A stretch of 64,000 nucleotides of DNA from contig JAQWSU010000010.1 in assembly GCA_029243025.1 (NCBI GenBank), positions 1-64,000 on the forward strand, in the 5' to 3' direction. Positions 1 to 9,413 of this stretch are shown one piece after another. Below the pieces are notes generated by a model. It saw only the letters and a list, made by a program, of their open reading frames with translations. It was not told the DNA's origin and did not search any database. The stretch comes from Pirellulaceae bacterium. GTDB taxonomy: Bacteria; Planctomycetota; Planctomycetia; Pirellulales; Pirellulaceae. The stretch's first letter is position 1; every line of letters begins with the position of its first letter. The position numbers and the translations under genes were made by a program.

Positions 1-610
1 CGCACGTTGCTCATAAAGCTGGTTAACGCGCTAGCTGAATTACTCAACCGCCAGAATTTATTCCCCTCCATCGGATGGAGGCGATTGCAAGCAGCGTTCT
101 CATCGGTTCCCCCTCGTCCCGTTGAAGTGTGTAGCACGTCCACCAGTACAGCAGGATTCCGCAAAGCTGTCCAACAGAATCGCTCAGGTACCACCTACTG
201 AAATGGTACCTGAAATGGTTGTTTTGACGCCCTACCCGCAGAGCCTCGTTTTGAGCCTTGTATAGTAGGTCTAGCGGGTTTTCAATCTTCCTGAAATAGT
301 GGATTTAGACCGTGAGCTCAACCAACATACTTTGGTAGTTGCTGCCAACCTGCGGATCGCCGCTTCGCAATCAGCGGACAATCGTGTTCGGTCGTAAGGA
401 TTCGTTTATGACCAACTACCTTGCGAACGATGTGAGGCTTCGACAATCGAAGAAACAGAGTTCGGACTGGTGGCCACCTGGCTTCGTGACAAATAGGCAG
501 AAGATCCATCGGTCGGTATCTGGCTTTCACGCCACGACGGTGCATCGTGGCCCCAGCGCGATATTCATGACACGCGCTGGGGAAGTCACTCATCCCACAG
601 CTGCGATAAG
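1..610. other. left-edge region without a credible complete gene
   Basis: A frame open from the left edge runs to a stop at 199-201 on the plus strand and could be the tail of a gene outside the window, but I do not recognise its protein. A perfect 10-bp inverted repeat (184-193 with 204-213, loop of 10) spans that stop, and a second short inverted repeat (CCTCCATC/GATGGAGG) lies at 66-82; either could be a transcript-end hairpin, though no clear T-tract follows. Between 214 and 610 I see nothing convincing. The longer frames there on both strands have unlikely compositions. Confidence 0.3.
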
Positions 611-2047
611 CTATGAAGCCCGACGGCGCACCCAAGCCACGGCAAACAATCCAATCAAGCTCAATAGCACGCCACTGGGTTCGGGGACAGCGTTGACCGC
701 GGCGCCCTTGGGCGGCAGCTCGAATCCTCCTGCCGTGAATGCAATCACAAAGTCACCGCTATTGAAATCCAAATCGCCGTTCCAATCACCGTCACCCCAA
801 GTTGAATTACCTTCTACCGCATCTTCGTATTTACCAATGGTGAAGACAGCAACGAAATCTCCCGAGTCAAAAACACCGTCGAGATTCGAATCGCCCACAT
901 AACTATTGGCAAGCTCTTCAATCCAAAAGATGCGATCGTCCTGGTTAACCACCCCATCGCTGTTCACATCAAAAGTTACATCGTCACCACCGGACAGTAC
1001 CTTAATGGTCAACAGATCCATATCGGCGGCCGTTAGAACACCATCGTTGTCAAAGTCACCTGGAACCACGCCAGCATTCGACGTCAAAGTGTAGTCGTCA
1101 GCACCAAGTTGACCGGTCACTGAAAAATGCGCACTGAAATCTGCGCCATCAACCCCACTCTTTCCATTCGACTGCAACACACCACGATCCCAAAGCGCTT
1201 CGTACGTAATCGGATCATCAATTCCCTCCCAGACCCCATCCTCATCCACGTAGGCAAATACGATGCCGGATTCATCGACGGTGATCGAACCAGGCCCGGT
1301 GAAATTAATGGCGTAGGTTGGCTGATCGACCTCCTCGGTGTAATGGTTTGTGAATACCAGATCAGCTGAGATCGGTGCTTCGGTAGCAGCTGGCATATCA
1401 CCACCTGTCAAATCAATCATTCCGTCGTCGATCGTCAAAATCACCTCCGTCCCATTGGCAGCGACATCCGCCCAAGCCCCAAACCACAATTCACCCTCAT
1501 TTTCTAAGCGACCGCCGTTGGTAATGAAGACATGGGTCTGCTGATAATCAAGCTCCGACTCGGGCTCATTAAACCGATCATTACCCTGCCATGATCCGAA
1601 AATTAGCGCTCCCCCTCCTTCATCAGCAACCGCGCCGACACGTCGAAGTGTACCGCCATCGAGCGTCAGTACGGAAAGATCTAATTCCGTCCATCGATTC
1701 TCTGTCCAATCATCATTGGCGGATTGCGTCCAAACAGCCCCATTCGAAATGGTTAACGTGCTTCCTTGGAACATTTCGAAATCTTTCTGGAAATCATCGG
1801 CATGATAAGTGACCACCGAATCGGCACCACTGATGATAATATTCTCCATCTCATCTTCATTGACCGTGCTGCCCCACCCATCCGATCCATCGAGCACTCC
1901 TGTGAGTTCGATAATCTCATTGCCGCCATTCCAATTCAAATCTTCCCAACTACCTTCTCCTCCATCCCAAACAATGTCGATGGCCAACACCGGCGTACTA
2001 ATCATCAACAAAACCAACAATGAAAACGACTGTTTGATGCATATCAT
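611..2047 (-). CDS. PEP-CTERM protein with dockerin-like calcium-loop module
   Basis: Secreted, surface-anchored protein of unknown substrate. The start is the ATG at 2047, which has GAGAGG seven bases upstream; a longer frame begins at 2116 but lacks that site and a leading signal sequence. Residues 1-22 form a signal peptide. Residues about 23-320 are beta-rich, with the Trp/Gly/Asn-rich opening (GSWEDLNWNGG) seen in autotransporter-like PEP-CTERM proteins. Residues about 324-452 carry four Asp-rich EF-hand-like loops (DFDNDG, DVNSDG, DSNLDG, DWNGD). The end is a PEP-CTERM signal: VPEP, a hydrophobic stretch, then RRR. The same four-loop module recurs in the protease at 3444 and in the two giant proteins at 41-54 kb. 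In PEP-CTERM systems this tail is recognised by an exosortase; none is in the window. Function beyond surface display is unknown. Confidence 0.85.
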   Translation of the reverse strand: MICIKQSFSLLVLLMISTPVLAIDIVWDGGEGSWEDLNWNGGNEIIELTGVLDGSDGWGSTVNEDEMENIIISGADSVVTYHADDFQKDFEMFQGSTLTISNGAVWTQSANDDWTENRWTELDLSVLTLDGGTLRRVGAVADEGGGALIFGSWQGNDRFNEPESELDYQQTHVFITNGGRLENEGELWFGAWADVAANGTEVILTIDDGMIDLTGGDMPAATEAPISADLVFTNHYTEEVDQPTYAINFTGPGSITVDESGIVFAYVDEDGVWEGIDDPITYEALWDRGVLQSNGKSGVDGADFSAHFSVTGQLGADDYTLTSNAGVVPGDFDNDGVLTAADMDLLTIKVLSGGDDVTFDVNSDGVVNQDDRIFWIEELANSYVGDSNLDGVFDSGDFVAVFTIGKYEDAVEGNSTWGDGDWNGDLDFNSGDFVIAFTAGGFELPPKGAAVNAVPEPSGVLLSLIGLFAVAWVRRRAS

Positions 2048-2370
2048 GGAAAACCTCTCTCGAACAAAATATCGGGACTGCAGTTTCTGTAGCCAGTTGT
2101 ACCAACTCATTTTCATATGAGAACCATTGCGTAAAAATAAATCCTACAAACAAACGCCTTCTGCTGAGAATTGTCGCCCCAAAGCCATCGTCTCACTCGC
2201 TAAACTAGGCAACAAACTCAAGTCCGCGGTGAATCCGATGACAAACCAGTAACCTGCCTGCCCCCCGATACTGAAAAGCACCGCGACATTATGTCGAAAG
2301 AAATTCCAGAAATTTGCACTTCGATCGATGTGGCTCGAATGCTCAAGAGAGATAAGATTAGGACAGATCC
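2048..2370. other. divergent intergenic region
   Basis: Lies between the minus-strand PEP-CTERM gene and the plus-strand methyltransferase gene, so it should hold both promoters. I could not identify confident -35/-10 pairs. The only protein frame here (minus strand, overlapping the methyltransferase start) has no family resemblance. Confidence 0.4.
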
Positions 2371-3189
2371 ATGAAATTCCCAGCTCATTCACTTGATTCA
2401 CAACGCTACACGGAAACATTTGAAGTGTTTGTGAATCGCTCCCATGAATATGACGCCGTCATCGATCAGTTGGTAAACGTCACTGGCTGTTGCCCGCCAA
2501 ACTACAGCTGCCTGGACATCGGCGCTGGAACGGGCAAAGTGATCCTCGATTGGCAATCCCGGGGTACTCCCCTGCCCCAGCGATATGTCGCGATCGAACC
2601 CTTTGCCGACCATATTCGTTCGCTGCGTGACACATTAACTGATCTGGAAGTTGAAAGTGAATTGATCGAAGCCAAATTCACCCCTGACTTTCGGATCACC
2701 GAACGCTTCGACCTGATCGTTTTGTCACACTCCTGTTACTGGTTAACGAACCCCATTCAATGCCTATTGAATGCTGACAAACAACTGAATGCGAATGGTA
2801 AACTCATCGCGATTCTGCAGAGTCCGATTGGTGGATATCCTTTCTTCCAGCTGTTCAATCCCTATCTGGATCGCGATACGCCCATTGGTCCGGACCATGG
2901 CTTCTCGAGCTTTGAACTTGTCAACGGACTTCGTGAGGCAGGACTGGATCCAATCCTTGACATCGAATCATCCTGGATGGACCTAACGGGACTCTTTACC
3001 GAGGATGCGACAAGGGAACGGGACGAATTCATCTCCTTCCTGCTTCAAGTCGAGTTTTCGAAAATCTCAGAGCCTCTCAAATCTGACGCTGTGACTTACC
3101 TCCGGGGTGCTTGTATAGAAATTGACAGCAAGCTTGTCTGGCATCATCCCACCGCTTCCGTTCAATTGAACGCAACGAAGCCTTTCTAA
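2371..3189 (+). CDS. class I SAM-dependent methyltransferase
   Basis: A 272-residue cytoplasmic protein. The S-adenosylmethionine-binding motif I is clear at about residues 48-57 (CLDIGAGTGK), followed by an acidic strand end (YVAIEP) and a motif-IV-like strand (FDLIVLSHSCYWL, about 113-125) that usually sits at the active site. The general arrangement (family helix, Rossmann core, long C-terminal substrate region) resembles small-molecule methyltransferases of the histamine N-methyltransferase type more than rRNA or protein methyltransferases, but the substrate cannot be read from the sequence. The ATG at 2371 has AGGA about nine bases upstream. The gene stands alone, divergent from the PEP-CTERM gene to its left. 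Confidence 0.8.
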   Translation: MKFPAHSLDSQRYTETFEVFVNRSHEYDAVIDQLVNVTGCCPPNYSCLDIGAGTGKVILDWQSRGTPLPQRYVAIEPFADHIRSLRDTLTDLEVESELIEAKFTPDFRITERFDLIVLSHSCYWLTNPIQCLLNADKQLNANGKLIAILQSPIGGYPFFQLFNPYLDRDTPIGPDHGFSSFELVNGLREAGLDPILDIESSWMDLTGLFTEDATRERDEFISFLLQVEFSKISEPLKSDAVTYLRGACIEIDSKLVWHHPTASVQLNATKPF

Positions 3190-3443
3190 CCGCCTGAGCA
3201 AGCTACGAAGAGTGAGGCAAAAATTTCCTTTCGAATCATCGGCTGCCCGGAATGTGCGAGCAGGCGATATTTTCAGCGAGAAACCAAAGTCAAACGTTGC
3301 TTAAGCTGAATACGGTATTGGTCTAAGCAACCGATTACACAAAATCTTCAACCAGTCGACCGATTTTCCTGCGAAAACTCGATAAACTACGTGCTGGCGG
3401 AAATTTATTCGCAGGATTGAACGGCCATTTCGAGGGGAGCCGT

Positions 3444-5390
3444 ATGTCATCAACCATGCTATGGCAACGATTGATTTTTGTTTTTGCGATTGGGTTGAGC
3501 CTAACCATTTGTCAAATCTCGAGTGGTTTAGATGAATCGGTAATCGCAATCAACGGACAGGCGAGTCGGGAATTACTTGGCGACGGCACGAATGTCGTGG
3601 TTGGGGTGATTGATTCCGGAATTGACGACACCAATGCAGCGTTCACTCAGCCGGATAGCCTGGGGCGACAACGTCTCGTCGCCGAAAAAAATTTCGTGAC
3701 GACGGAACCCGATAACACGGGTCATGGTGTCCACTCGCATGGCACGGCAGTGGCAGGTATCATCCTCTCGCGCGACCCAAAATACACCGGACTCGCACCG
3801 GATGCACGCTTCTTAAACGCGCGCGCACTCGACGCTCGCAATCGATTTTCCAGTGCACAATGGGTGGAAAACGCAGCTGCTTGGGCAATTAATAACAACG
3901 CAGACATTTTGAACCTAAGTTTGAACCTATTTGGCACCTCGAGCTGGAGTTCAAGTGGAGATCCTCGAATGGATAGGATACTTGATTGGGCAGCGTATTC
4001 GAAAGATCACGCGGTTAGCTCTGCCATTTGTGTTGGCAATATCCACGATGGAGCGAACGGAAAAACCACGCCACGTTCACCCGCAGGAAGCTTCAACGGT
4101 ATCATCGTAGGACATACCGTAGGACAGCCGCGCAATGATTACGATCAGGTCCATCACGATAGCGCATTCGGCCCCACCTCTGATAACCGCATGAAACCCG
4201 ACATCGTTGCACCAGGCAAAGGCATCACGACAACTACGAGTGACTCGGAGTCCTTCAGCAGTTGGACCGGCTGTAGTTTTGCCACCCCGCATGTGGCTGG
4301 TGTATTAACCCAATTGACGGACTACGGAAAAGCTAACTCATTGAGCACATCGCCAGCAGTTCTGAAAGCGAACCTGCTAAACAGTGCTGATAAGAATGTG
4401 AGAAATCGAGCGATCGAGCCATGGGCCCCCGGTCAAGCAACAGTAACCGACGGCGTATGGGAGACCCATTCGCCCCTGAATCCGGAGACGGGGGCAGGCC
4501 GAGTGGACGCACTGGCTGCCGCACACCAGTACCGAAGTGGACGTCAATCGCCAGGCATGGTAGAGCTCACCGGTTGGAACTCAAGCACTGTCAGCGGTGA
4601 AGGACACGAAGCGTACGAGCTTGACATCAATCCGGGTGAAGCAACCCGTTTGACAACGACCCTGACCTGGCTTCGACACGTTGAACGGATCAAACCTCCA
4701 CGGGGCAACGTTTCGTTCCAGCCCAGCGATGCTTTGGACAATCTCGACCTTCAGCTATTTCGCGATAACAATCTCATCGCGCAATCCATCAGCATGGTTG
4801 ACAACGTTGAGCATATCCATTGGACGGTTGACGAACCTGGTCGCTACCAGATTCGAGTCACTCGCAAAGAAAAACCGGACACAGGAATTGACGAAGAATA
4901 CAGTCTCGCCTGGCGAGTCACCGGTTTGCCGGGTGATTTCGATGCAGACGGACGGTTACTTGCCCATGACATCGATCAATTAACTGAGCAAGTCAGTTCG
5001 AATTCAAACGACCCTTTTTATGATCTGAATCAGGATGGCATGGTTGATCAACGCGACCGACGGGTTTGGGTAGAAGAGCTTGCTGGGACTTACTTTGGGG
5101 ACGCAAATCTAAATCAAGTCTTCGACACTTCCGATCTGGTTCTCGTATCCCAGAGTGGGGAATTTGAGGATGGCCTGCTCAACAACTCGACTTGGCAAAC
5201 GGGTGACTGGAATGGAGACGCCGAGTTCGACACGGCCGACTTCGTAGCCGCTTTTCAACACGGCGGGTATGAGACAGGACCGCGACTCGCCACTCACTCG
5301 GTTCCCGAACCCAATTCAGTGATTTTGCTTTGCATCGCCGCAGCCTGTGTCTGCCAGGTTCTCCGCAAACCTATTCGAGGCCTTCATTGA
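3444..5390 (+). CDS. secreted subtilisin-like (S8) serine protease with dockerin-like module and PEP-CTERM
   Basis: Predicted exported serine endopeptidase of 648 residues. The start is the ATG at 3444, preceded by GAGGGGAG at 3432-3439; a longer frame begins at 3417. A hydrophobic signal peptide occupies residues about 8-27. The S8 catalytic triad is visible: Asp57 in VVGVIDSGID, His99 in HSHGTAVAG and Ser278 in GCSFATPHVAG, where Cys replaces the usual Thr before the nucleophile. A beta-sandwich-like segment (about 370-490) follows, then the four-loop dockerin-like module (about 494-611) shared with three other proteins in this window, and a PEP-CTERM tail (VPEPN, hydrophobic stretch, basic end). 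I infer a cell-surface protease. No inhibitor-like propeptide is obvious between the signal and the catalytic domain. Confidence 0.9.
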   Translation: MSSTMLWQRLIFVFAIGLSLTICQISSGLDESVIAINGQASRELLGDGTNVVVGVIDSGIDDTNAAFTQPDSLGRQRLVAEKNFVTTEPDNTGHGVHSHGTAVAGIILSRDPKYTGLAPDARFLNARALDARNRFSSAQWVENAAAWAINNNADILNLSLNLFGTSSWSSSGDPRMDRILDWAAYSKDHAVSSAICVGNIHDGANGKTTPRSPAGSFNGIIVGHTVGQPRNDYDQVHHDSAFGPTSDNRMKPDIVAPGKGITTTTSDSESFSSWTGCSFATPHVAGVLTQLTDYGKANSLSTSPAVLKANLLNSADKNVRNRAIEPWAPGQATVTDGVWETHSPLNPETGAGRVDALAAAHQYRSGRQSPGMVELTGWNSSTVSGEGHEAYELDINPGEATRLTTTLTWLRHVERIKPPRGNVSFQPSDALDNLDLQLFRDNNLIAQSISMVDNVEHIHWTVDEPGRYQIRVTRKEKPDTGIDEEYSLAWRVTGLPGDFDADGRLLAHDIDQLTEQVSSNSNDPFYDLNQDGMVDQRDRRVWVEELAGTYFGDANLNQVFDTSDLVLVSQSGEFEDGLLNNSTWQTGDWNGDAEFDTADFVAAFQHGGYETGPRLATHSVPEPNSVILLCIAAACVCQVLRKPIRGLH

Positions 5391-5742
5391 ATCGTTACCA
5401 GCGACAAACCACTGGCACAAGTCAACGGTCGCGATTTCGATAATGTCATCACGAATGATTCGATGGTGAGGAAGCATCGTCAGTCGCTCCGCCCTCAGAT
5501 TCCGCCGTGAAGCCCGTACAATCCAAAACAGGCTGGGGGGGATACTTCGCGAAACGATCGTCCGAAAAAGCCAGCCGACAGAGTAGAAATCGGCTTCCGG
5601 TCCCAGAAACTACCGCGCGAAGATGCGAACATCGCTCACAAAGGCTCATGTAATTCTGACTCGACGTTAATAAAATAGATGAGAACCAACGCCTGACAGT
5701 GTATTTTAATAGTCGACTCATCGATACACTGTTTTTCAAGTG
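5391..5742. other. intergenic region
   Basis: About 350 bases between the protease stop and the dehydrogenase start. Only a minus-strand frame without family resemblance is present. No hairpin with a T-tract was recognised. It should carry the promoter for the downstream dehydrogenase/ThuA pair, but I cannot place it. Confidence 0.3.
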
Positions 5743-8700
5743 ATGCTGATTATGGTTCGATTCTCAATTTTCGTTTTAATCTCTGTGGTCAGCCTTACAT
5801 CTTCCGGCCAGGCGGAAGATTGGCAGCTGTCCAAAGTTCCGCACGTTTGGAAGTCGATGTCGAGTGGATCCGGGCAAACGCACTGGTGTCGCTGCGTTGT
5901 AAAATTGCCTGCGGCCTGGGCAGATCGACCAATCCAGTTGTTTGTAGAATCGGTCGATGATGCACGAGAAATCTTCGTCAATGGGGAATCAATCGGTCGA
6001 TTAGGCAGCTTTCCTCCCGAATATCGTAGTGGCCTAGGACGTTCCGAACGATTCGCAGTTCCCCGCCGACTTCTATCGTTTGGGCAAGGCAATGTGATCG
6101 GGATTCGCGTCCACCAAAATCAATCGCGATCAGGTTTCAACGTGGCAGCTCCGGTTTTGTTTGCTGGTAACCAAGCAATTCGCCTCGTCGGCAACTGGGA
6201 ATCAAAAACAGGAGACGATGCCCGCTGGAGTCAGATATCCGCCCGGCGGCAAATCGCCCCACAAGCGATTTTCTCAAAACCAGAGAATGCTGCTGACGTG
6301 ACAGCACAACTGCGACGTCTCGACGACGAGGTAGGCGCCCTCGATCCATCAAAAAGTCTTGCGAAGATCAGCCATCCCACCGATCTGGAAGTTGACTTAG
6401 CCCTCAGCGAACCCGAAGTCCTCCAACCCTTGTCATTCAAATGGGATCAACGAGGGCGGCTCTGGGTCAATCAGTATCTCCAGTATCCCGATCCGGCTGG
6501 TTTACGGATGGTCAGCCGTGACAAATTCCTGAGAACCGTCTACGACAAGATGCCTTTGCCGCCGCCTCATCACGAAAAAGGGCGAGACAAAATCACGATC
6601 CATGAAGACACGACGGGGGACGGTGTCTTTGACTCGAGTAAGACGTTCATTGACGGGTTGAATATGGTCACTTCCTTCGCCATCGGACGTGGTGGCGTTT
6701 GGGTGCTGAATCCACCTTACCTGTTGTTTTATGCAGATAGTAACCAAGATGATTTACCCGACGGTGCGCCCGAAGTCTGCTTGGAAGGATTCGGTTTGGA
6801 GGATTCGCATTCGTTGGTGAACAATCTAAGATGGGGTCCGGATGGCTGGCTCTACGCGGCACAAGGCAGCACCGTCTCGGGACGAGTCAAGCGTTACGGA
6901 AGTGAAGATCCCGCGACAAATTCCATGGGACAATTAATTTGGCGTTATCACCCGGAACTACGTCGTTACGAAGTGTTTGCCGAGGGTGGCGGCAACGCAT
7001 TTGGAGTCGAAATCGATCGCAAAGGACGAATTTTTTCAGGGCACAATGGCCAAAACACACGAGGATTTCATTACCCTCAGGGAGGTTACTTGCAAAAGGG
7101 GTTCGGAAAACACGGTCAGCTTTCCAATCCTTACACGTTCGGCTATCTCGGCCCCATGCAACACCATAAAGCTCCAAGATTCTCTCACGCTTTTGTCATT
7201 TATGAATCGACAGCCTTGCCGGCTAACTATCAAGGACAACTGTTCGCAGTCTCTCCTCTTCACGGACGTGTTGTTAAAAGCCAAGTCGGCGAACGCGGAT
7301 CCACTTTCCAAACGAAAGACCAAGGCTATCTTTTTGAAAGCAGTGATTCCTGGTGCCGGCCGATCGATATCCAGGTCGGTCCCGACGGCTGTGTCTACGT
7401 CGCTGACTTCTATGAGCAACGAATCGATCACGCAAGTCATTACCAAGGGCGGGTTGATCGAACAAGTGGACGCATTTATCGTATTCGTTCCGCTTCGGAA
7501 TACTCACCGGTACATTTTGACGCGACCGTTTCAAACGCCCAATTAATGAGCTGGCAGGAGCATCCCAATCGCTGGTATCGTCAAACGGCCTTGCGTTTGT
7601 TCGGTGATCGAAAAGATATCTCTCTGATCCCGCAACTCATTTCCAGATTGCGCAACCACACCGGCCAATTGGCTCTGGAGTCACTTTGGGCCATTAATCT
7701 CACTGCAGGATTAAGTGATGAACTGGCCATTGAGGCGATGCAACATGAGGACCCCTATGTACGACTGTGGGCAACTCGACTTGTTTGCGATGATGGCCAG
7801 ATTTCCCCGGCTCTGGTCAAACAACTCATCCGACTTGCCCAGCACGACCCCAGCTTACACGTGCGTTGCCAGCTTGCCTGTTCCGCGCGCCGGCTTCCTG
7901 CAGATTCCTGCCTGGCGATTGTACGTCAACTGCTGACACGGTCAGAAGATCTTGATGATCCGCAACAACCGTTGCTTATCTGGTGGGCAATCGAAGACAA
8001 AGCCGATTCAGCCGAGATCGCCAAGCTGTTCAACCATGCCGAAGTCTGGGATTTACCCGTCGTCAGCAGAGATGTAATCTCGAAAATCATGCGTCGCTAC
8101 GCACAAGAAGGAACGCGTGATTCGCTGCAGCGTTGCGCTGCGTTATTGCGTGCAGCACCGTCGCCTGAACATGCAAAATCACTGCTAGATGGGTTCGAAC
8201 AGGCGTACCAGGGTCGCGACTTGCAGGGCATTCCCCCCGATCTTTCCAAGGCCATTATTGCGGCCGGAGGCGGTTCGCTGGAACTCCGCCTTCGCCAAGG
8301 AGACAGATCCGCATTTCAAGAGGCACTCGCTCAAATACAGGACGAAAATTCCCCCAGCGGGTTACGTGTCCAATTGATTAATGTGCTGGGAGAGTTACGC
8401 CGAAAGCCGGCTCAACAAATCTTACTCGATCGCCTTGCCCACGACTCCGACAACAACGTGCGGAATGCGATTTTGGCTGCCCTCCAGGCGTTTGATGAAA
8501 GCACGATCGCGACATCCATCTTGCACCTGTACCCCGAATTTCCCTCACCGCTGCAGAAAACGGCGCTTACCACTTTAGCGAGTCGGGAGCATTGGGCGGA
8601 ACGATTGATAACTGAAGTAGAAGCCAAGCGGATTGCATCCGCAAACGTGCCGGCAGCAACCATTGGAAATCTCTGGCTGCATCGAAATAAAAATCTACAG

Positions 8701-9213
8701 CAACGCCTGCGCAACATCTGGGGAAACATCCCTGGAGCCACCACGGATGAAATGAGAACACAAATCGAACAGATCACTCATCTGATCAAAACCGGATCTG
8801 GGGTACCGAACCACGGGAAACCTCTCTTCATCAAACATTGCGGAAAATGTCATCGACTTTTTGAAGATGGCGGGGACATCGGACCCAATTTGACCCAGCA
8901 TGACCGTTTAGATCTGAGACAAATGATCGTAAACATCGTCAATCCAAGTCTTGCGTTGCGAGAAGGATTTGAAAGTCACGTCATCCTGACAACAGATGGT
9001 CGCACGATCAACGGACTGATGGTGGATCAAGATAATCAAGTCCTCGTGATCAAAAACCATCAGGGGCAAAAACAAGTCATCCCACGATCCGAGGTGGACG
9101 ATCTGTTCAAATCAGCTCGCTCACTAATGCCCACCGACACTCTCACCCCACTGACAGACCAGCAAGTCCGTGATCTGTTTGCTTACTTGCGATCCTCCCA
9201 ACCCCTGCCCTGA
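5743..9213 (+). CDS. PVC-type membrane-bound dehydrogenase / HEAT / cytochrome c protein
   Basis: Large exported protein (about 1,156 residues) of the planctomycete-verrucomicrobia dehydrogenase family. A signal peptide (about 5-25) is followed by a jelly-roll sugar-binding-like segment (about 55-145), a glucose/sorbosone-dehydrogenase-type beta-propeller (about 200-580, with GPDGWLYAAQGS and GPDGCVYVADFYEQR blades), HEAT-like helical repeats (about 600-960) and a C-terminal cytochrome c domain. The haem site is CGKCH at about 1033-1037, with a candidate axial Met in SLMPTD about 95 residues later. Members are thought to oxidise sugars or alcohols in the periplasm and pass electrons to haem; the substrate here is unknown. 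The start could be GTG 5740, ATG 5743 or ATG 5752, with no strong ribosome site to decide. A ThuA-like gene follows in the same direction, a common pairing. Confidence 0.88.
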   Translation: MLIMVRFSIFVLISVVSLTSSGQAEDWQLSKVPHVWKSMSSGSGQTHWCRCVVKLPAAWADRPIQLFVESVDDAREIFVNGESIGRLGSFPPEYRSGLGRSERFAVPRRLLSFGQGNVIGIRVHQNQSRSGFNVAAPVLFAGNQAIRLVGNWESKTGDDARWSQISARRQIAPQAIFSKPENAADVTAQLRRLDDEVGALDPSKSLAKISHPTDLEVDLALSEPEVLQPLSFKWDQRGRLWVNQYLQYPDPAGLRMVSRDKFLRTVYDKMPLPPPHHEKGRDKITIHEDTTGDGVFDSSKTFIDGLNMVTSFAIGRGGVWVLNPPYLLFYADSNQDDLPDGAPEVCLEGFGLEDSHSLVNNLRWGPDGWLYAAQGSTVSGRVKRYGSEDPATNSMGQLIWRYHPELRRYEVFAEGGGNAFGVEIDRKGRIFSGHNGQNTRGFHYPQGGYLQKGFGKHGQLSNPYTFGYLGPMQHHKAPRFSHAFVIYESTALPANYQGQLFAVSPLHGRVVKSQVGERGSTFQTKDQGYLFESSDSWCRPIDIQVGPDGCVYVADFYEQRIDHASHYQGRVDRTSGRIYRIRSASEYSPVHFDATVSNAQLMSWQEHPNRWYRQTALRLFGDRKDISLIPQLISRLRNHTGQLALESLWAINLTAGLSDELAIEAMQHEDPYVRLWATRLVCDDGQISPALVKQLIRLAQHDPSLHVRCQLACSARRLPADSCLAIVRQLLTRSEDLDDPQQPLLIWWAIEDKADSAEIAKLFNHAEVWDLPVVSRDVISKIMRRYAQEGTRDSLQRCAALLRAAPSPEHAKSLLDGFEQAYQGRDLQGIPPDLSKAIIAAGGGSLELRLRQGDRSAFQEALAQIQDENSPSGLRVQLINVLGELRRKPAQQILLDRLAHDSDNNVRNAILAALQAFDESTIATSILHLYPEFPSPLQKTALTTLASREHWAERLITEVEAKRIASANVPAATIGNLWLHRNKNLQQRLRNIWGNIPGATTDEMRTQIEQITHLIKTGSGVPNHGKPLFIKHCGKCHRLFEDGGDIGPNLTQHDRLDLRQMIVNIVNPSLALREGFESHVILTTDGRTINGLMVDQDNQVLVIKNHQGQKQVIPRSEVDDLFKSARSLMPTDTLTPLTDQQVRDLFAYLRSSQPLP

Positions 9214-9413
9214 TCGGAAGCGACGAATGACGGCCGCACTTTCACTGGAATTCCCACTGCCACAATGAACCGATTCGACTTTGATTTGCAGTCGCTCGGG
9301 CAAGCCGTTAAGCTTTCGCAGGTCTTGGCAAACCATGTGAAAACGGGCCGCGAACCGAGATTCAATTCGAAACATACAGCAATTCCACTTCCCCCCAAAG
9401 GTGCGTGCCAATC

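Noticed and set aside
339-902. A 187-codon plus-strand frame
   Set aside because: It runs antisense to the end of the PEP-CTERM gene at 611 and has a Ser/Pro/Thr-rich shadow composition.
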